A stretch of DNA of 64,000 nucleotides from Liolophura sinensis (lineage: Eukaryota > Mollusca > Polyplacophora > Chitonida > Chitonidae): assembly GCF_032854445.1 (NCBI RefSeq), contig NC_088301.1, positions 1,304,001 to 1,368,000 on the forward strand, read 5' to 3'. Shown in pieces: positions 1 through 12,145 of the stretch; position 1 is the stretch's first letter, and the number at the start of each line of letters is the position of its first letter. Under the pieces are notes generated by a model. That model was not told the DNA's origin and made no database searches. It saw nothing but the letters and a program-made list of their open reading frames with translations. The translations under genes and the position numbers were made by a program.

Positions 1-58
1 GAGGAATTTACATACAAATTATACAGTATTATACATGTAGGGTAAAGCATATGTGTAT

Positions 59-245
59 TGACTACTCTGGAGCATGTTGATAGACACCAGTCACATAAAG
101 TGTATGGGTACTCTTGAGCACAGTGATAGACACCAGTCACATAAAGTGTATGGGTACTCTTGAGCACGGTGATAGACACCAGTCACATAAAGTGTATGGG
201 TACTCTTGAGCACGGTGATAGACACCAATCACATAAAGTGTATGG
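59..245 (+). repeat. 46-bp minisatellite, ~4 copies, related to the SINE 3' tail
   Basis: Four units of tactcttgagcacggtgata / gacaccagtcacataaagtg / tatggg. The unit resembles the 3' end of the local SINE (attcttgagtacggcgtaaa / acaccaatcaaataaa), so it probably grew from a SINE tail. Confidence 0.85.
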
Positions 246-1115
246 GAGGACCTCTAGACCTCACATACTGTATGCACATGCGTTTAAGCCTGCATGCTTT
301 CAACTTTCTATAACATTCTTGTGAAAGAAGAAATCTTTACTGGTACAGTATTAAATGAAGCTATAGAGCTGATGATCTGGCATGAAAGAGAGGAATTATA
401 TGTACATGCAGTAATTTGAAGATCTTATAAAAATGTTAGAATAATTTGGCAGAGAAAGCTTTCTGATGCAAAATTTTTTTAGCTTGGTAAAAAGTTCTAT
501 TTAAATACATTAAATATTCAAAGATCTTAATTTAGTAATAAATCTGCACCCATAGTTGCTTGAAAGTGTAGCAAGGCTGGGGAACAAGGAGATGAGCAAA
601 TAATGGTTTATAATGTAAGTCATATGCAATGCCATGGGATGTCAGGTACATGGGAAAGTACTTGGTGTTTGGTGTAAGGCAAAATTGATTTACTGCAGGC
701 TGGTTTACTCCAGGCAGTCCAGTTTTGGAAATCTATGATCCTCTATAATACCACTGTCATATACATGTGAATGAAAACTTCTGCTGTATGGCTTTAAACA
801 CCAAGGACAAAATGTAGCCTTATAGCTATTCCAAAAATAATCAGTGACTTGGTTTCTTCAATAATTTCAATCATTAAACTTGGTATGTTCCTTTTCGTTA
901 TTTTGGCTGAAATTTGTTTTGAAATGTTTTTAAAATGACCAGAATTTACACTGTCAAACAATATTTTGACCCTGTTACGTAAGAAATAACGATTTTATAG
1001 CGAGTTGAAATTTTGACTTCAGCCTAAAATCGCTTTGTGACCCTGGGGCACATATGCCTGTCACTCCAGTTCAAGCATGTATATGTACATGGCATATTTG
1101 ATTTAACAACACTTC

Positions 1116-1171
<56 letters not shown>

Positions 1172-1177
1172 TAGCTG

Positions 1178-1231
<54 letters not shown>

Positions 1232-2963
1232 GAGTTTAAGGCATCAATTCAACAGGCACTACTACAGATATGAAATGATCCCCAGTACCTGATAGCACAT
1301 CACCATATCACCGTTAATACAGTACTGTATGCGGGCAATTAGTTCCTGATGCGTGCCTTCAGTGAGCAGTAGATTTGTTGACACTTCTGAAATTTTTTAA
1401 TTGCATCAATTCTTCTGCAAGGTTTAGGAGGTAAGTATCTGATTGGATAACTATGACAGTCTGTAAAGTTCTGGTAGGATGATTTTCGCATAGCAAATGT
1501 ATCGAGCAAGGAAGCCGAGCTATACAAAAGTGTAGTGATGTGTAGATAGTTTCTGGACCAATTTATGGAAGATGGTACATGTACATGTAGATATGTTCTG
1601 TTACGAATGTCATTTTGAAAAGTGTAAGCTCAAATTGCAAAACTATACAACAGTGTCAACATGCAAATGAAGCCTTGGCATGTCCTTGGCATTATTAAAC
1701 CTGTCTTATAATACAGCTATTTGTGTATCTGTCAGTGTGAGGAATGAAATTTCTATTGATGTATGTACATGTATGTCAAGGACAGTACATGTGCTTGTAT
1801 CCATGTTTATTTATAAGCTTAGCTGTGTACAATTTGTTGAATGGTCTAGGTGTATATGTAAAACATAGCAGTAATAAGGGTATCTCAGAGTTGAAAGGCG
1901 TGGTATACTTAAATAGCACACTGAAAACACTGTCACAGCATTGTAGAGATGCATAGTGGATACTACCTGTACAAGTTCTACCAGCCTGTTACTGCCTGGA
2001 ATGGATCTATGCAGCCTGATATTCAGACCGTGTTCTTGGCCTCATAGATGTGGCGTCTTTAAGGATACATGAAGATGAATTTTAAAACAAAGATTATACG
2101 CCTGTGCCAAATGAAGAAAACTGTGCCCCAGAATTTGTGGTTAAAAAAAATTCTTTTTGGGTGTATTTTTATACGTATTAATTACCCGTCATGTTATGCA
2201 CATTTTCTGCCAACAGTCGGATTTTTTCAGAAATTATGTCATCATTGATTTTGCTTGGAACTTGGTGAACGCCCCCCAAGAACACCGGGCCCAGTGAACC
2301 ATGTCGTTACAGTGCGGCCAAGGTGACATGTACACAGATACTGCATGCCTTCTTCGGGCCAGCTTAGTGCCCCCCTTGCGCTCCTACACACGCACCTGTT
2401 TGATCTGTTTCCCACATTTCATTTGGCTAGATCCATTCGGTCTGCCCCTCGCAGACTTCTTTCTAAAGAGGGATCTTCATGGATGTCACCGCTGCAAGCT
2501 ACTTAATTTCTGGACTGACCACTGGGGCCTTACGAAAACTGTTTTATGTTAAAAACAATTATGTGTGAATGACAGTCCAAATTTGTACAACCGTGATTTT
2601 ATTATTTCAGTTATATCACCTTAAGTGTATCTCTTTGCCATTGTTTTATTAACAGCAATAATTCTTCTGCAGTGTCCATATTTGGTGTATACTAGAGTAT
2701 AGATCTTAGGTAAGAGTTATTGTTTTGCTGTGGCCACTATTAATACAGCTGTCGTGTAGGTGATATATTTTATGTACCTTGTGGCCCAGAAATTGGTATC
2801 CTGAACACTGTGACAAGTGTATTGTAAATAGTCAAATTAGCCATGACCAATGTCCCCTCTCTTCCACACTGCTGATCCATTGATTCCATAATGGCAGAAG
2901 TTTGTGTCTTGTCATCTCCTTGAATGCTAATGTTCAGTATGGAAAACTTTGTTTGAAAGGAAA
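246..2963. other. Spacer or upstream intron without recognised gene
   Basis: AT-rich DNA with scattered TACATGTA motifs and the (TA)n tract at 1117-1228. ORFs here are short and show no domain. No exon with a phase-1 donor suitable for joining 15277 was identified. Confidence 0.55.
1117..1228. repeat. (TA)n microsatellite, interrupted
   Basis: Two long TA runs separated by about 10 bp of unique sequence near 1170-1179. Confidence 0.97.
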
Positions 2964-3071
2964 GTTATCCAGGTGAAGACTGTTATCCAGGTGGAGACCG
3001 TTATCCAGGTGAAGACTGTTATCCAGGTGGAGACTGTTATCCAGGTGGAGACCGTTATCCAGGCGGAGACT
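2964..3071 (+). repeat. 18-bp minisatellite, 6 copies
   Basis: Six units of gttatccaggtggagacc with small changes (gtgaag, ggcgga). Confidence 0.93.
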
Positions 3072-6000
3072 GTTTTGTAATGGTGACAAGGCTTAGTTCA
3101 TTAATGAGCCAAAAAAAAAAACAAACAAAGAAGATTCAGACTTGTTGCTTAGGCAATGTCCATGGACATTTTACAGTAGATGCAAAAGGACCTTAATTTT
3201 GTGACAGCTTCATGGCATATGTTACAAGGGCAGGAAAATCACATGAAAAATAGGTATGGTACAACTTTACCAGGTGGAAATGTCCCCTAACTGAATTTTA
3301 GGAACAGCATGAATCCCAAACACGTACTCTGTGTTCAGATCACATTGCCAAGGCCATCTTTTCAACCCTGTCAAGGTAGCAGCAATATGAAGAGATCAGT
3401 AGTGTCATGGATGACTTGGCACTCAATCTACCTGATCAGCGATCGCACACAGGTAGTCACAGTTATTTCTGCTTCATGCTTCATTGAACCTTGATTGCTA
3501 CACATGCTTGTGCATGTACATTCCAATATAGGTTACAGTTGAATGCTTGTGTACCTGAGGATATTTGTGGACATTTTTATTTATCTACAGATGACCTGGT
3601 TATTAGTGAGGCTTGTACAAATACATGTATTAAAGGGTCACTGCCATGTTGTACCAGATGGTGGGGATGGTAGGGATAATGTCCAGTTTTAGGGAATGGG
3701 GAAATAGAACGGTACATCCTGGGGCTGTCACTCTATAGGTATGCTAAGCCGTATTGAGTGTATAGGAGCTAAGCTACATGTAAAACCACTTAGTAAGTTG
3801 GAGTAATGCCCACAGAAAGCCTATCAGGGACAAAAAACAACAACAACAAAAACAATACAAAAATTCGTTCAGTTAAAAGAATACTTTAAGGGATACTAAC
3901 ACTTCAGTTTTTCTGACAAGATATTAATCAGACTTCACGAAAACATCTGAAGCGGCCTCACAGGGTGGACAAGTCAGAATCAAGCCACATGAAAAACTTG
4001 ACAAAACTGGGTGAAATGCAGTATCGATTTTTTTGAATAATGTCATATATTCAGAAATATAATGTAGATTTTGGTGACATGAAGCTTAAAATGTACACCT
4101 GCGACTCAGAATGTTTTACATACAAGCATTGTACATAGAATTGGTGGATATGTTTAAAAACTACTGATAGTTATATTGATCAATATAAATTACATGTACT
4201 GTATGTCTGATTTTGGTTACCATTACTTTTGTGTTCTTTTTTGGGGCTTTGAACCTGGCAGTTGTACAAGATGTATTATTTTCCAAGATCTGAGATTGTG
4301 TTAAGTGCCAGCTTGGTGCAGGTGAACTTTAGCGCAGTGTGACATCTGGCAGCGCAGTCATGCCATGCCGTGCAGCGAGGTGTGCATCAGCTGTACATGT
4401 CCTCATGATACATGGCGTACCTCGCTCCCGCCTGCCCGCACACCCAGCTGTTACCTGGTGCAATTAAACAGGATAACCATCACCGTGTGAATCTCCAGTG
4501 AAATGGACATGCACATCAATCAGATGAGACTTTGTCTGTCTGCATGAAGCTTGCCACTGTTTGCCCTGCTCATTATTTACAGCATAGTTTTCTGTTTTTA
4601 GAATGTCCTAATTTACTGATGACATAATGGGCATGTGACCGTTTACTGTGAGTGAGGCAGGTTCTGTTATGACAAAGCTGCAAAATGAAAGGCATACATG
4701 TAGGTGACAAATGTGTTAACTGTGAAGGTACAGAATTCTTTTTCATATGTCATTCACAAGAGTTCCAAATCATGTTTCTCATGCAGAAGTGATGAGGACA
4801 CCCATCGTTAGGTATTTTAAAAAAAACTGTAACATGTCAGCAGAATATCAGTAAATAAAAAAAAGAATTCTAACAGTGCAAAACACAAAGACAGCTTAAC
4901 TATATTTATGTGTACTGTAAATCTTCGATCTTTTCAACCCTTAAAGCACTTTATTCAGTGGAATTTACGCATACAATTACTATGAAAATGATGCTAATAA
5001 TGATTTGTTTGTGTCAATAAAGATGCAAGCTTCATAAAACTGTGCAAATTTTTTTTATACACGCCATAGGCCTCAGAATATTTCAAAATAATTGTCACAG
5101 AGGCATTTGGAAAGGTAGAAGAATTAGGGCAACCTATGTTTGAATTTGTTTTTTTCTGCTCAGAAATGTTTGAAAATACGAGAATCCATTTTGGTTTAGA
5201 GACTCCCCGCAAAACAGTAGCCCTCAAACACTTCATATTAACCCCATCATTGAAAACTGAAGTATGATTTTCCTGAACATGTACATGCTTTGAGAGTAGG
5301 GTAACTGTTTTTACATGTTCAGCAGGTGTTTTCTGCAAATTTCACCTGTACATCTACAGCAGAAGTTCAACATTGTCACTGTAGCATGTTCATCTTTTTT
5401 AAAATGCAGGCCTTATTTGTTGTTAATGTACCTGAAGCCCCAAAAGGTAGCCCAGGTTAAAACCAGTTTAATTAATCTCATTAGTAAGAAGGTGTTTCTT
5501 GTACATGAGTAGACTCATGGCCAGAGAAAAGGGAACTTGCTTCCCTAATTAAAAGAGAGACCTGTTTTTGTTAAGCTCCCATGTTTTTTTTTTCTTGCCT
5601 CATTACCCATGCATATGCCCTCTATTTTTGGAACTCTAATTTTAAAGGAATGTGATTAAAACCAGTTAGTTAATTAGATTGGTGACAGGTTTATGAAGAC
5701 TAAGGATTATATGTTTTGGTGTATTGGGTTTCCCGTGACTTTTTATGGGAAACAAACTGACTGTTATTGTCTACACATGACTAAAGATTTATTACGCCAG
5801 TTGTTAATGTTATAGATATAAGTCCAAGTGCATTATTTATGTATGGCAATAAAACTGGGAGAATTTTCTCTGTTCTTCTTCTCCTCACTGATGAAAACGT
5901 GTATCACAATATGCCATAGTATTTGGAAACACATCAGCATGGTGTGGAAGAACATGTAGCTGATAACATACATACGTAATAGGATTCTAAATTTAACTGG

Positions 6001-6894
6001 CCAGAGAAATTGTCTCAGACTATGATTGTAGACAAACTACAGCTGGTCTCTCACATTAAATGCATGCGTATGTACACTTAATATTGTATACTAAGCGTTG
6101 TTTCAGTTTGTCATGTGAGAACAAATATAAATGTGAAACAAAGAAATGTTGTTTGGTTACGAATGTTCATGAGAATAAAACCCTGATGGAGGTAAATTGA
6201 AAAGCCGGTCATGTGTGACCATTTACCAGTTGTCACACTGTCATCGGTACTCTTGATTTACTCTCGGTACATTAAGTCATCCATTTTATTCTTCTGAGCA
6301 ATTCTGATAACATTTTGTACATGTACAGTACGTTGTTTGGGAATGATCCTTGGACATGTCTGTAAGCTCAGGTTGACCTGGTATGACTCTGCTGGCCCAA
6401 GATGATCCAGCTAACTTTATTTCTTGCTCCAGAAGATACCAGTCTGCCAGCTGATGTGTCATCCGCAAGTTTGATGGATGGAATAAACCTGTGCTACAAT
6501 TATTTAGCCTCTGTTCAAATGTGTAATTACATACAGATGTCTTAACCCAGTAGTCCTAATGTAGCTTAAACACTTTTTGTAGATTTTTGTAGTCTGACAG
6601 GTTTTCTTTTGTTTTTGCCTCGAACAAAATGGACTGGAATTTTGTATATGCTTCAAAGAAACACTAGATTACATTTTTCTTTATGCCATCATATTTTGTA
6701 AGGTAGCGTAGTAATTAAAACTTTTGGCAAATCATGGACTATAGTTGTAAACTTCAAACAAGTCAACATTTACGTGTTCCATTATGATGCAGGTGTTTAA
6801 TTGTTTTTTGAAGTTTAAATTGTTAAAATCCAGTGTTTTTTTTTTCTTATCAGGCCTTTCACCTGTTATAGAACATTGTCTCTATGCCATCATT
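3072..6894. other. Spacer without recognised gene
   Basis: No domain-bearing ORF, no convincing exon and no large repeat. A somewhat GC-richer patch lies near 4310-4450. It ends at the 93-bp satellite. Confidence 0.5.
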
Positions 6895-9800
6895 TTAATA
6901 ATACTGCCTATCTGGATGGCCATGCCAAACTGGCACCTAACATGAGGTAGCCCCACTCAGTCACATTACATACTGACATGATCAGTCTTAATAATACTGC
7001 CTATCCGGATCGCCATGCCAAACTGGCACTGAACATGAGGTAGCCCCACTCAGTCACATTACATACTGACATGATCAGTCTTAATAATACTGCCTATCTG
7101 GATGGCCATGCCAAACTGGCACTGAACATGAGGTAGCCCCACTCAGTCACATTACATACTGACATGATCAGTCTTAATAATACTGCCTATCTGGATGGCC
7201 ATGCCAAACTGGCACCAAACACGAGGTAGCCCTACTCCGTCACATTACATACTGACATGATCAGCCTTAATAATACTGCCTATGTGGATGGCCATACCAA
7301 ACTGGCACTGAACATGAGGTAGCCCCACTCAGTCACATTACATACTGACATGATCAGCCTTAATAATACTGCCTATGTGGATCGCCATACCAAACTGGCA
7401 CCTAACATGAGGTAGCCCCACTCAGTCACATTACATACTGACATGATCAGTCTTAATAATACTGCCTATCTGGATCGCCATACCAAACTGGCACTGAACA
7501 TGAGGTAGCCCCACTCAGTCACATTACATACTGACATGATCAGTCTTAATAATAGTGCCTATCTGGATGGCCATGCCAAACTGGCACCTAACATGAGGTA
7601 GCCCCACTCAGTCACATTACATACTGACATGATCAGTCTTAATAATACTGCCTATCTGGATGGCCATGCCAAACTGGCACCTAACATGAGGTAGCCCCAC
7701 TCAGTCACATTACATACTGACATGATCAGTCTTAATAATACTGCCTATCTGGATGGCCATGCCAAACTAGCACCTAACATGAGGTAGCCCCACTCAGTCA
7801 CATTACATACTGACATGATCAGTCTTAATAATACTGCCTATCTGGATGGCCATGCCAAACTGGCACCTAACATGAGGTAGCCCCACTCAGTCACATTACA
7901 TACTGACATGATCAGTCTTAATAATACTGCCTATCTGGATGGCCATGCCAAACTGGCACCTAACATGAGGTAGCCCCACTCAGTCACATTACATACTGAC
8001 ATAATCAGTCTTAATAATACTGCCTATCTGGATGGCCATGCCAAACTGGCACCTAACATGAGGTAGCCCCACTCAGTCACATTACATACTGACATGATCA
8101 GTCTTAATAATACTGCCTATCTGGATGGCCATGCCAAACTAGCACCTAACATGAGGTAGCCCCACTCAGTCACATTACATACTGACATGATCAGTCTTAA
8201 TAATACTGCCTATCTGGATGGCCATGCCAAACTGGCACCTAACATGAGGTAGCCCCACTCAGTCACATTACATACTGACATGATCAGTCTTAATAATACT
8301 GCCTATCTGGATGGCCATGCCAAACTGGCACCTAACATGAGGTAGCCCCACTCAGTCACATTACATACTGACATAATCAGTCTTAATAATACTGCCTATC
8401 TGGATGGCCATGCCAAACTGGCACCTAACATGAGGTAGCCCCACTCAGTCACATTACATACTGACATGATCAGTCTTAATAATACTGCCTATCTGGATGG
8501 CCATGCCAAACTAGCACCTAACATGAGGTAGCCCCACTCAGTCACATTACATACTGACATGATCAGCCTTAATAATACTGCCTATGTGGATTGCCATACC
8601 AAACTGGCACTGAACATGAGGTAGCCCCACTCAGTCACATTACATACTGACATGATCAGTCTTAATAATACTGCCTATCTGGATGGCCATGCCAAACTGG
8701 CACCAAACATGAGGTAGCCCCACTCAGTCACATTACATACTGACATGATCAATGTTAATAATACTGCCTATCTGGATTGCCATGCCAAACTGGCACCTAA
8801 CATGAGGTAGCCCCACTCAGTCACATTACATACTGACATGATCAGCCTTAATAATACTGCCTATCTGGATTGCCATGCCAAACTGGCACCTAACATGAGG
8901 TAGCCCCACTCAGTCACATTACATACTGACATGATCAGTCTTAATAATACTGCCTATCTGGATGGCCATGCCAAACTGGCACCTAACATGAGGTAGCCCC
9001 ACTCAGTCACATTACATACTGACATGATCAGTCTTAATAATACTGCCTATCTGGATTGCCATGCCAAACTGGCACCTAACATGAGGTAGCCCCACTCAGT
9101 CACATTACATACTGACATGATCAGTCTTAATAATACTGCCTATCTGGATTGCCATGCCAAACTGGCACCTAACATGAGGTAGCCCCACTCAGTCACATTA
9201 CATACTGACATGATCAGTCTTAATAATACTGCCTATCTGGATGGCCATGCCAAACTGGCACCTAACATGAGGTAGCCCCACTCAGTCACATTACATACTG
9301 ACATGATCAGCCTTAATAATACTGCCTATCTGGATTGCCATACCAAACTGGCACTGAACATGAGGTAGCCCCACTCAGTCACATTACATACTGACATGAT
9401 CAGTCTTAATAATACTGCCTATCTGGATGGCCATGCCAAACTGGCACCTAACATGAGGTAGCCCCACTCAGTCACATTACATACTGACATGATCAGCCTT
9501 AATAATACTGCCTGTCTGGATGGCCATGCCAAACTGGCACCTAACATGAGGTAGCCCCACTCAGTCACATTACATACTGACATGATCAGTCTTAATAATA
9601 CTGCCTATCTGGATGGCCATGCCAAACTGGCACCAAACATGAGGTAGCCCCACTCAGTCACATTACATACTGACATGATCAGTCTTAATAATACTGCCTA
9701 TCTGGATGGCCATGCCAAACTGGCACCTAACATGAGGTAGCCCCACTCAGTCACATTACATACTGACATGATCAGCCTTAATAATACTGCCTGTCTGGAT

Positions 9801-9963
9801 GGCCATGCCAAACTGGCACCTAACATGAGGTAGCCCCACTCAGTCACATTACATACTGACATGATCAGTCTTAATAATACTGCCTATCTGGATGGCCATG
9901 CCAAACTGGCACCTAACATGAGGTAGCCCCACTCAGTCACATTACATACTGACATGATCAATC
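6895..9963 (+). repeat. 93-bp satellite, 33 copies, no length variation
   Basis: The unit begins ttaataatactgcctatctg and ends tgacatgatcagtc. Thirty-three units fill the interval exactly (33 x 93 = 3,069 bp), so insertions and deletions are absent or cancel; only substitutions are seen. Each unit carries two small inverted repeats (tgcca-aac-tggca and actga-catga-tcagt). Stop codons exclude a coding role. Confidence 0.97.
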
Positions 9964-11320
9964 TTGGCTCTTAATTTGAACAATGCAGAGCAGAGGTTGT
10001 CAGTTTTAATGCCTTTTGCTTGAACTGGATCGGGCTAGAACTGGGGGTGTTGCTTAGAATGTATCTACTCTATACACGTGTACATCTGAGTGTACGTAGT
10101 GATATCATGGTCAGAAAACATTGACTGAGTATTAAATATACATGTATATGTACTGGTGTGTTTAATTTATGTAAAACGTTCTGTTTTCTCCACCCATATA
10201 CACCTGACCTTATCAAATAAATCTTCCCCTGGGCCCTGCCCGGTTTCCTCCTACCACCAGGAAATGTTGAATTACTGAAATAGTCTCAAGTACCAATCAT
10301 ATAAATTTGTAAATTAATATCAAATAAGTCAAAACTTCTTGAGCACAGTGTTATTTTGTAAGAGAATTAAAGGTCAAAACTGCTGTTAGAATACAACAAG
10401 GATGTTGAAAGTGAGAAGATTGCATGGGTTTTCACATAGTTGTACATATTAGTGACCACATATTAGTGACCACTTATTAGTGACCACATATTAGTGACCA
10501 CACACAAGCAGTTTGGTGAATGCTGATACATGTGTATGGCTAAGGGGGTCTGAGGATCCAGATGGCCAGTACTCTGACTGGGCTTATGCCGCAGTCCCAT
10601 CACAGCCAGATCGGAGCACAACCAGTAGGGCATACATTTACAGGCAGACCTAGGTCATTCTCTTGTCTAGCCAGGAAACACTGTCTGGGGAGAAAACAAG
10701 GGTGCCTGATAAGTAGTTAGCTGAGGTTGAGTGAGCATTGATAGACAGGTGTTTACCTTTGTTTAGAAAGGTAAGCCTGTATGGTACACACAGATGAGAG
10801 TTTGGACATGTGGTGTTCACACTTACTAGTACCAACACTATTCTAATTTCCCCCACCCTTCTCCAGCGTAATTGTAATGAGTTCTTTGTGTACAGTACTC
10901 GTGTTTTAACTTAAATATGTAATTTTCTTTTGCAGAAAACAGTGAATATCTGAAAAATATTATAAAAAAAGTGACCATACCAATTTGGATGCATCTAATT
11001 TGGTAAAAAATGTTGTGAACTTTCCATGAAGATTTTGGCTGACCTAAATGGTTTGGAGAATGTGTTATTCTTGATTATTAATGGAAACTTTCACAACATC
11101 AGATGTACATGTATTCCGAGTTAAGACCGGACGTAACAAAAACATTTCTGAGACAAAGGTGTGTGTTACAGTAGAAGTATTTTTATATATACACACCTAC
11201 ATGTATTTATGTGTCTGCAAAGTGTTGAAGGTTGGAAAATCAAACATTTAAGCATTTGAATGTCTGACATTACTTCTACATTGTATCATTGTAAAAAATA
11301 GGTGACATTTTAAATATACA
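9964..11320. other. Spacer with a short 14-bp repeat
   Basis: Mostly unique AT-rich DNA. It includes the tattagtgaccaca repeat at 10447-10502. No gene recognised. Confidence 0.5.
10447..10502 (+). repeat. 14-bp minisatellite, 4 copies
   Basis: Four units of tattagtgaccaca. Confidence 0.93.
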
Positions 11321-11574
11321 GGGGCCTCCATGCCTGCATCCCAGCACACCGCAATGACCCAGGAGCCTCTCACCAATGTGGTCGCTGTGAGTTCAAGTCC
11401 AGTTTATGCTAGCTTTCTCTCTGGTCGTAAGTGGATCTGGCGGTAACCTGCAGATGGTCGTGGGTTTTCCTCGGGCTCTGCCTGGCTTGCTACAACCATA
11501 GTGCTTACCGCCGTCGTATAAGTGAAATATTCTTGAGTACGGTGTAAAACACCAATCAAATAAATAAACAAATA
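11321..11574 (+). mobile_element. tRNA-derived SINE, near full length
   Basis: It starts with the SINE head ggggcctcc, carries a B-box-like tRNA segment (gtgagttcaagtcc) and ends with the family tail tataagtgaaatattcttga, then accaatcaaataaataaa. The flanks taaatataca (11311) and taaatatgca (11575) may be a target-site duplication, 9 of 10 matching. The head is diverged from the best copies at 40039 and 49954. Confidence 0.88.
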
Positions 11575-11886
11575 TAAATATGCAACATGAAGGTAGAGTT
11601 TGGATCAATAATCAATAATCAATAACCCCAACACTACACAGATATTGAGGTCAGTTTACTCAAATGATCAGACATAACAGTCTCACTGATGAGATAGTAT
11701 TGATCTGTAATGTTGTGAATGGAAATTTACTAGCTTTGAGGTCTAATCATTAGTCAGATCTCAGATCGGTCACGTAGAACCAACAGTTTTTTTCTGCAAT
11801 CCGGAAACTTCAATGCCATGTGCTAGGTTTTTTTGTCTTGCAAATCTAGCATCAGCTCTGTGCTAAACTCGAAATTCCTTGACACT

Positions 11887-12046
11887 GCTCATGCTGATTT
11901 CCTCTCCAGTCTTACATGTACGTGGGCAAGTCTTTCAGCAACCTGCGGATGGTCGTGGGTTTCCTCCAACCATAATGCAGGCTGCTATCATATAAGTGAA
12001 ATATTCTTCAGTACTGTGTAAACTTCCCAACTGAATAAATTAATAG
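11887..12046 (+). mobile_element. SINE 3' fragment
   Basis: It matches the SINE from ctcatgctg(g/a)(c/t)ttcctctcc through caacctgcggatggtcgtgg to the ataagtgaaatattctt tail. The tRNA head is missing and internal pieces are deleted. Confidence 0.8.
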
Positions 12047-12145
12047 AAGTTATTTGAGTATCAAAATTGTAAACTACATAGAATATGTGTACTTGTATAC
12101 TATAAAGCCTACATGTACATAAAACTATGTTGTTGTTTTTTAAAG

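Noticed and set aside
2301-2552. 83-codon ORF as a small protein or the missing signal-peptide exon
   Set aside because: No hydrophobic signal segment at its start and no phase-1 donor; composition is that of chance ORF.
6895-9963. Possible CRISPR-like array
   Set aside because: Units are directly adjacent with no unique spacers, in an animal gene context; it is a satellite.
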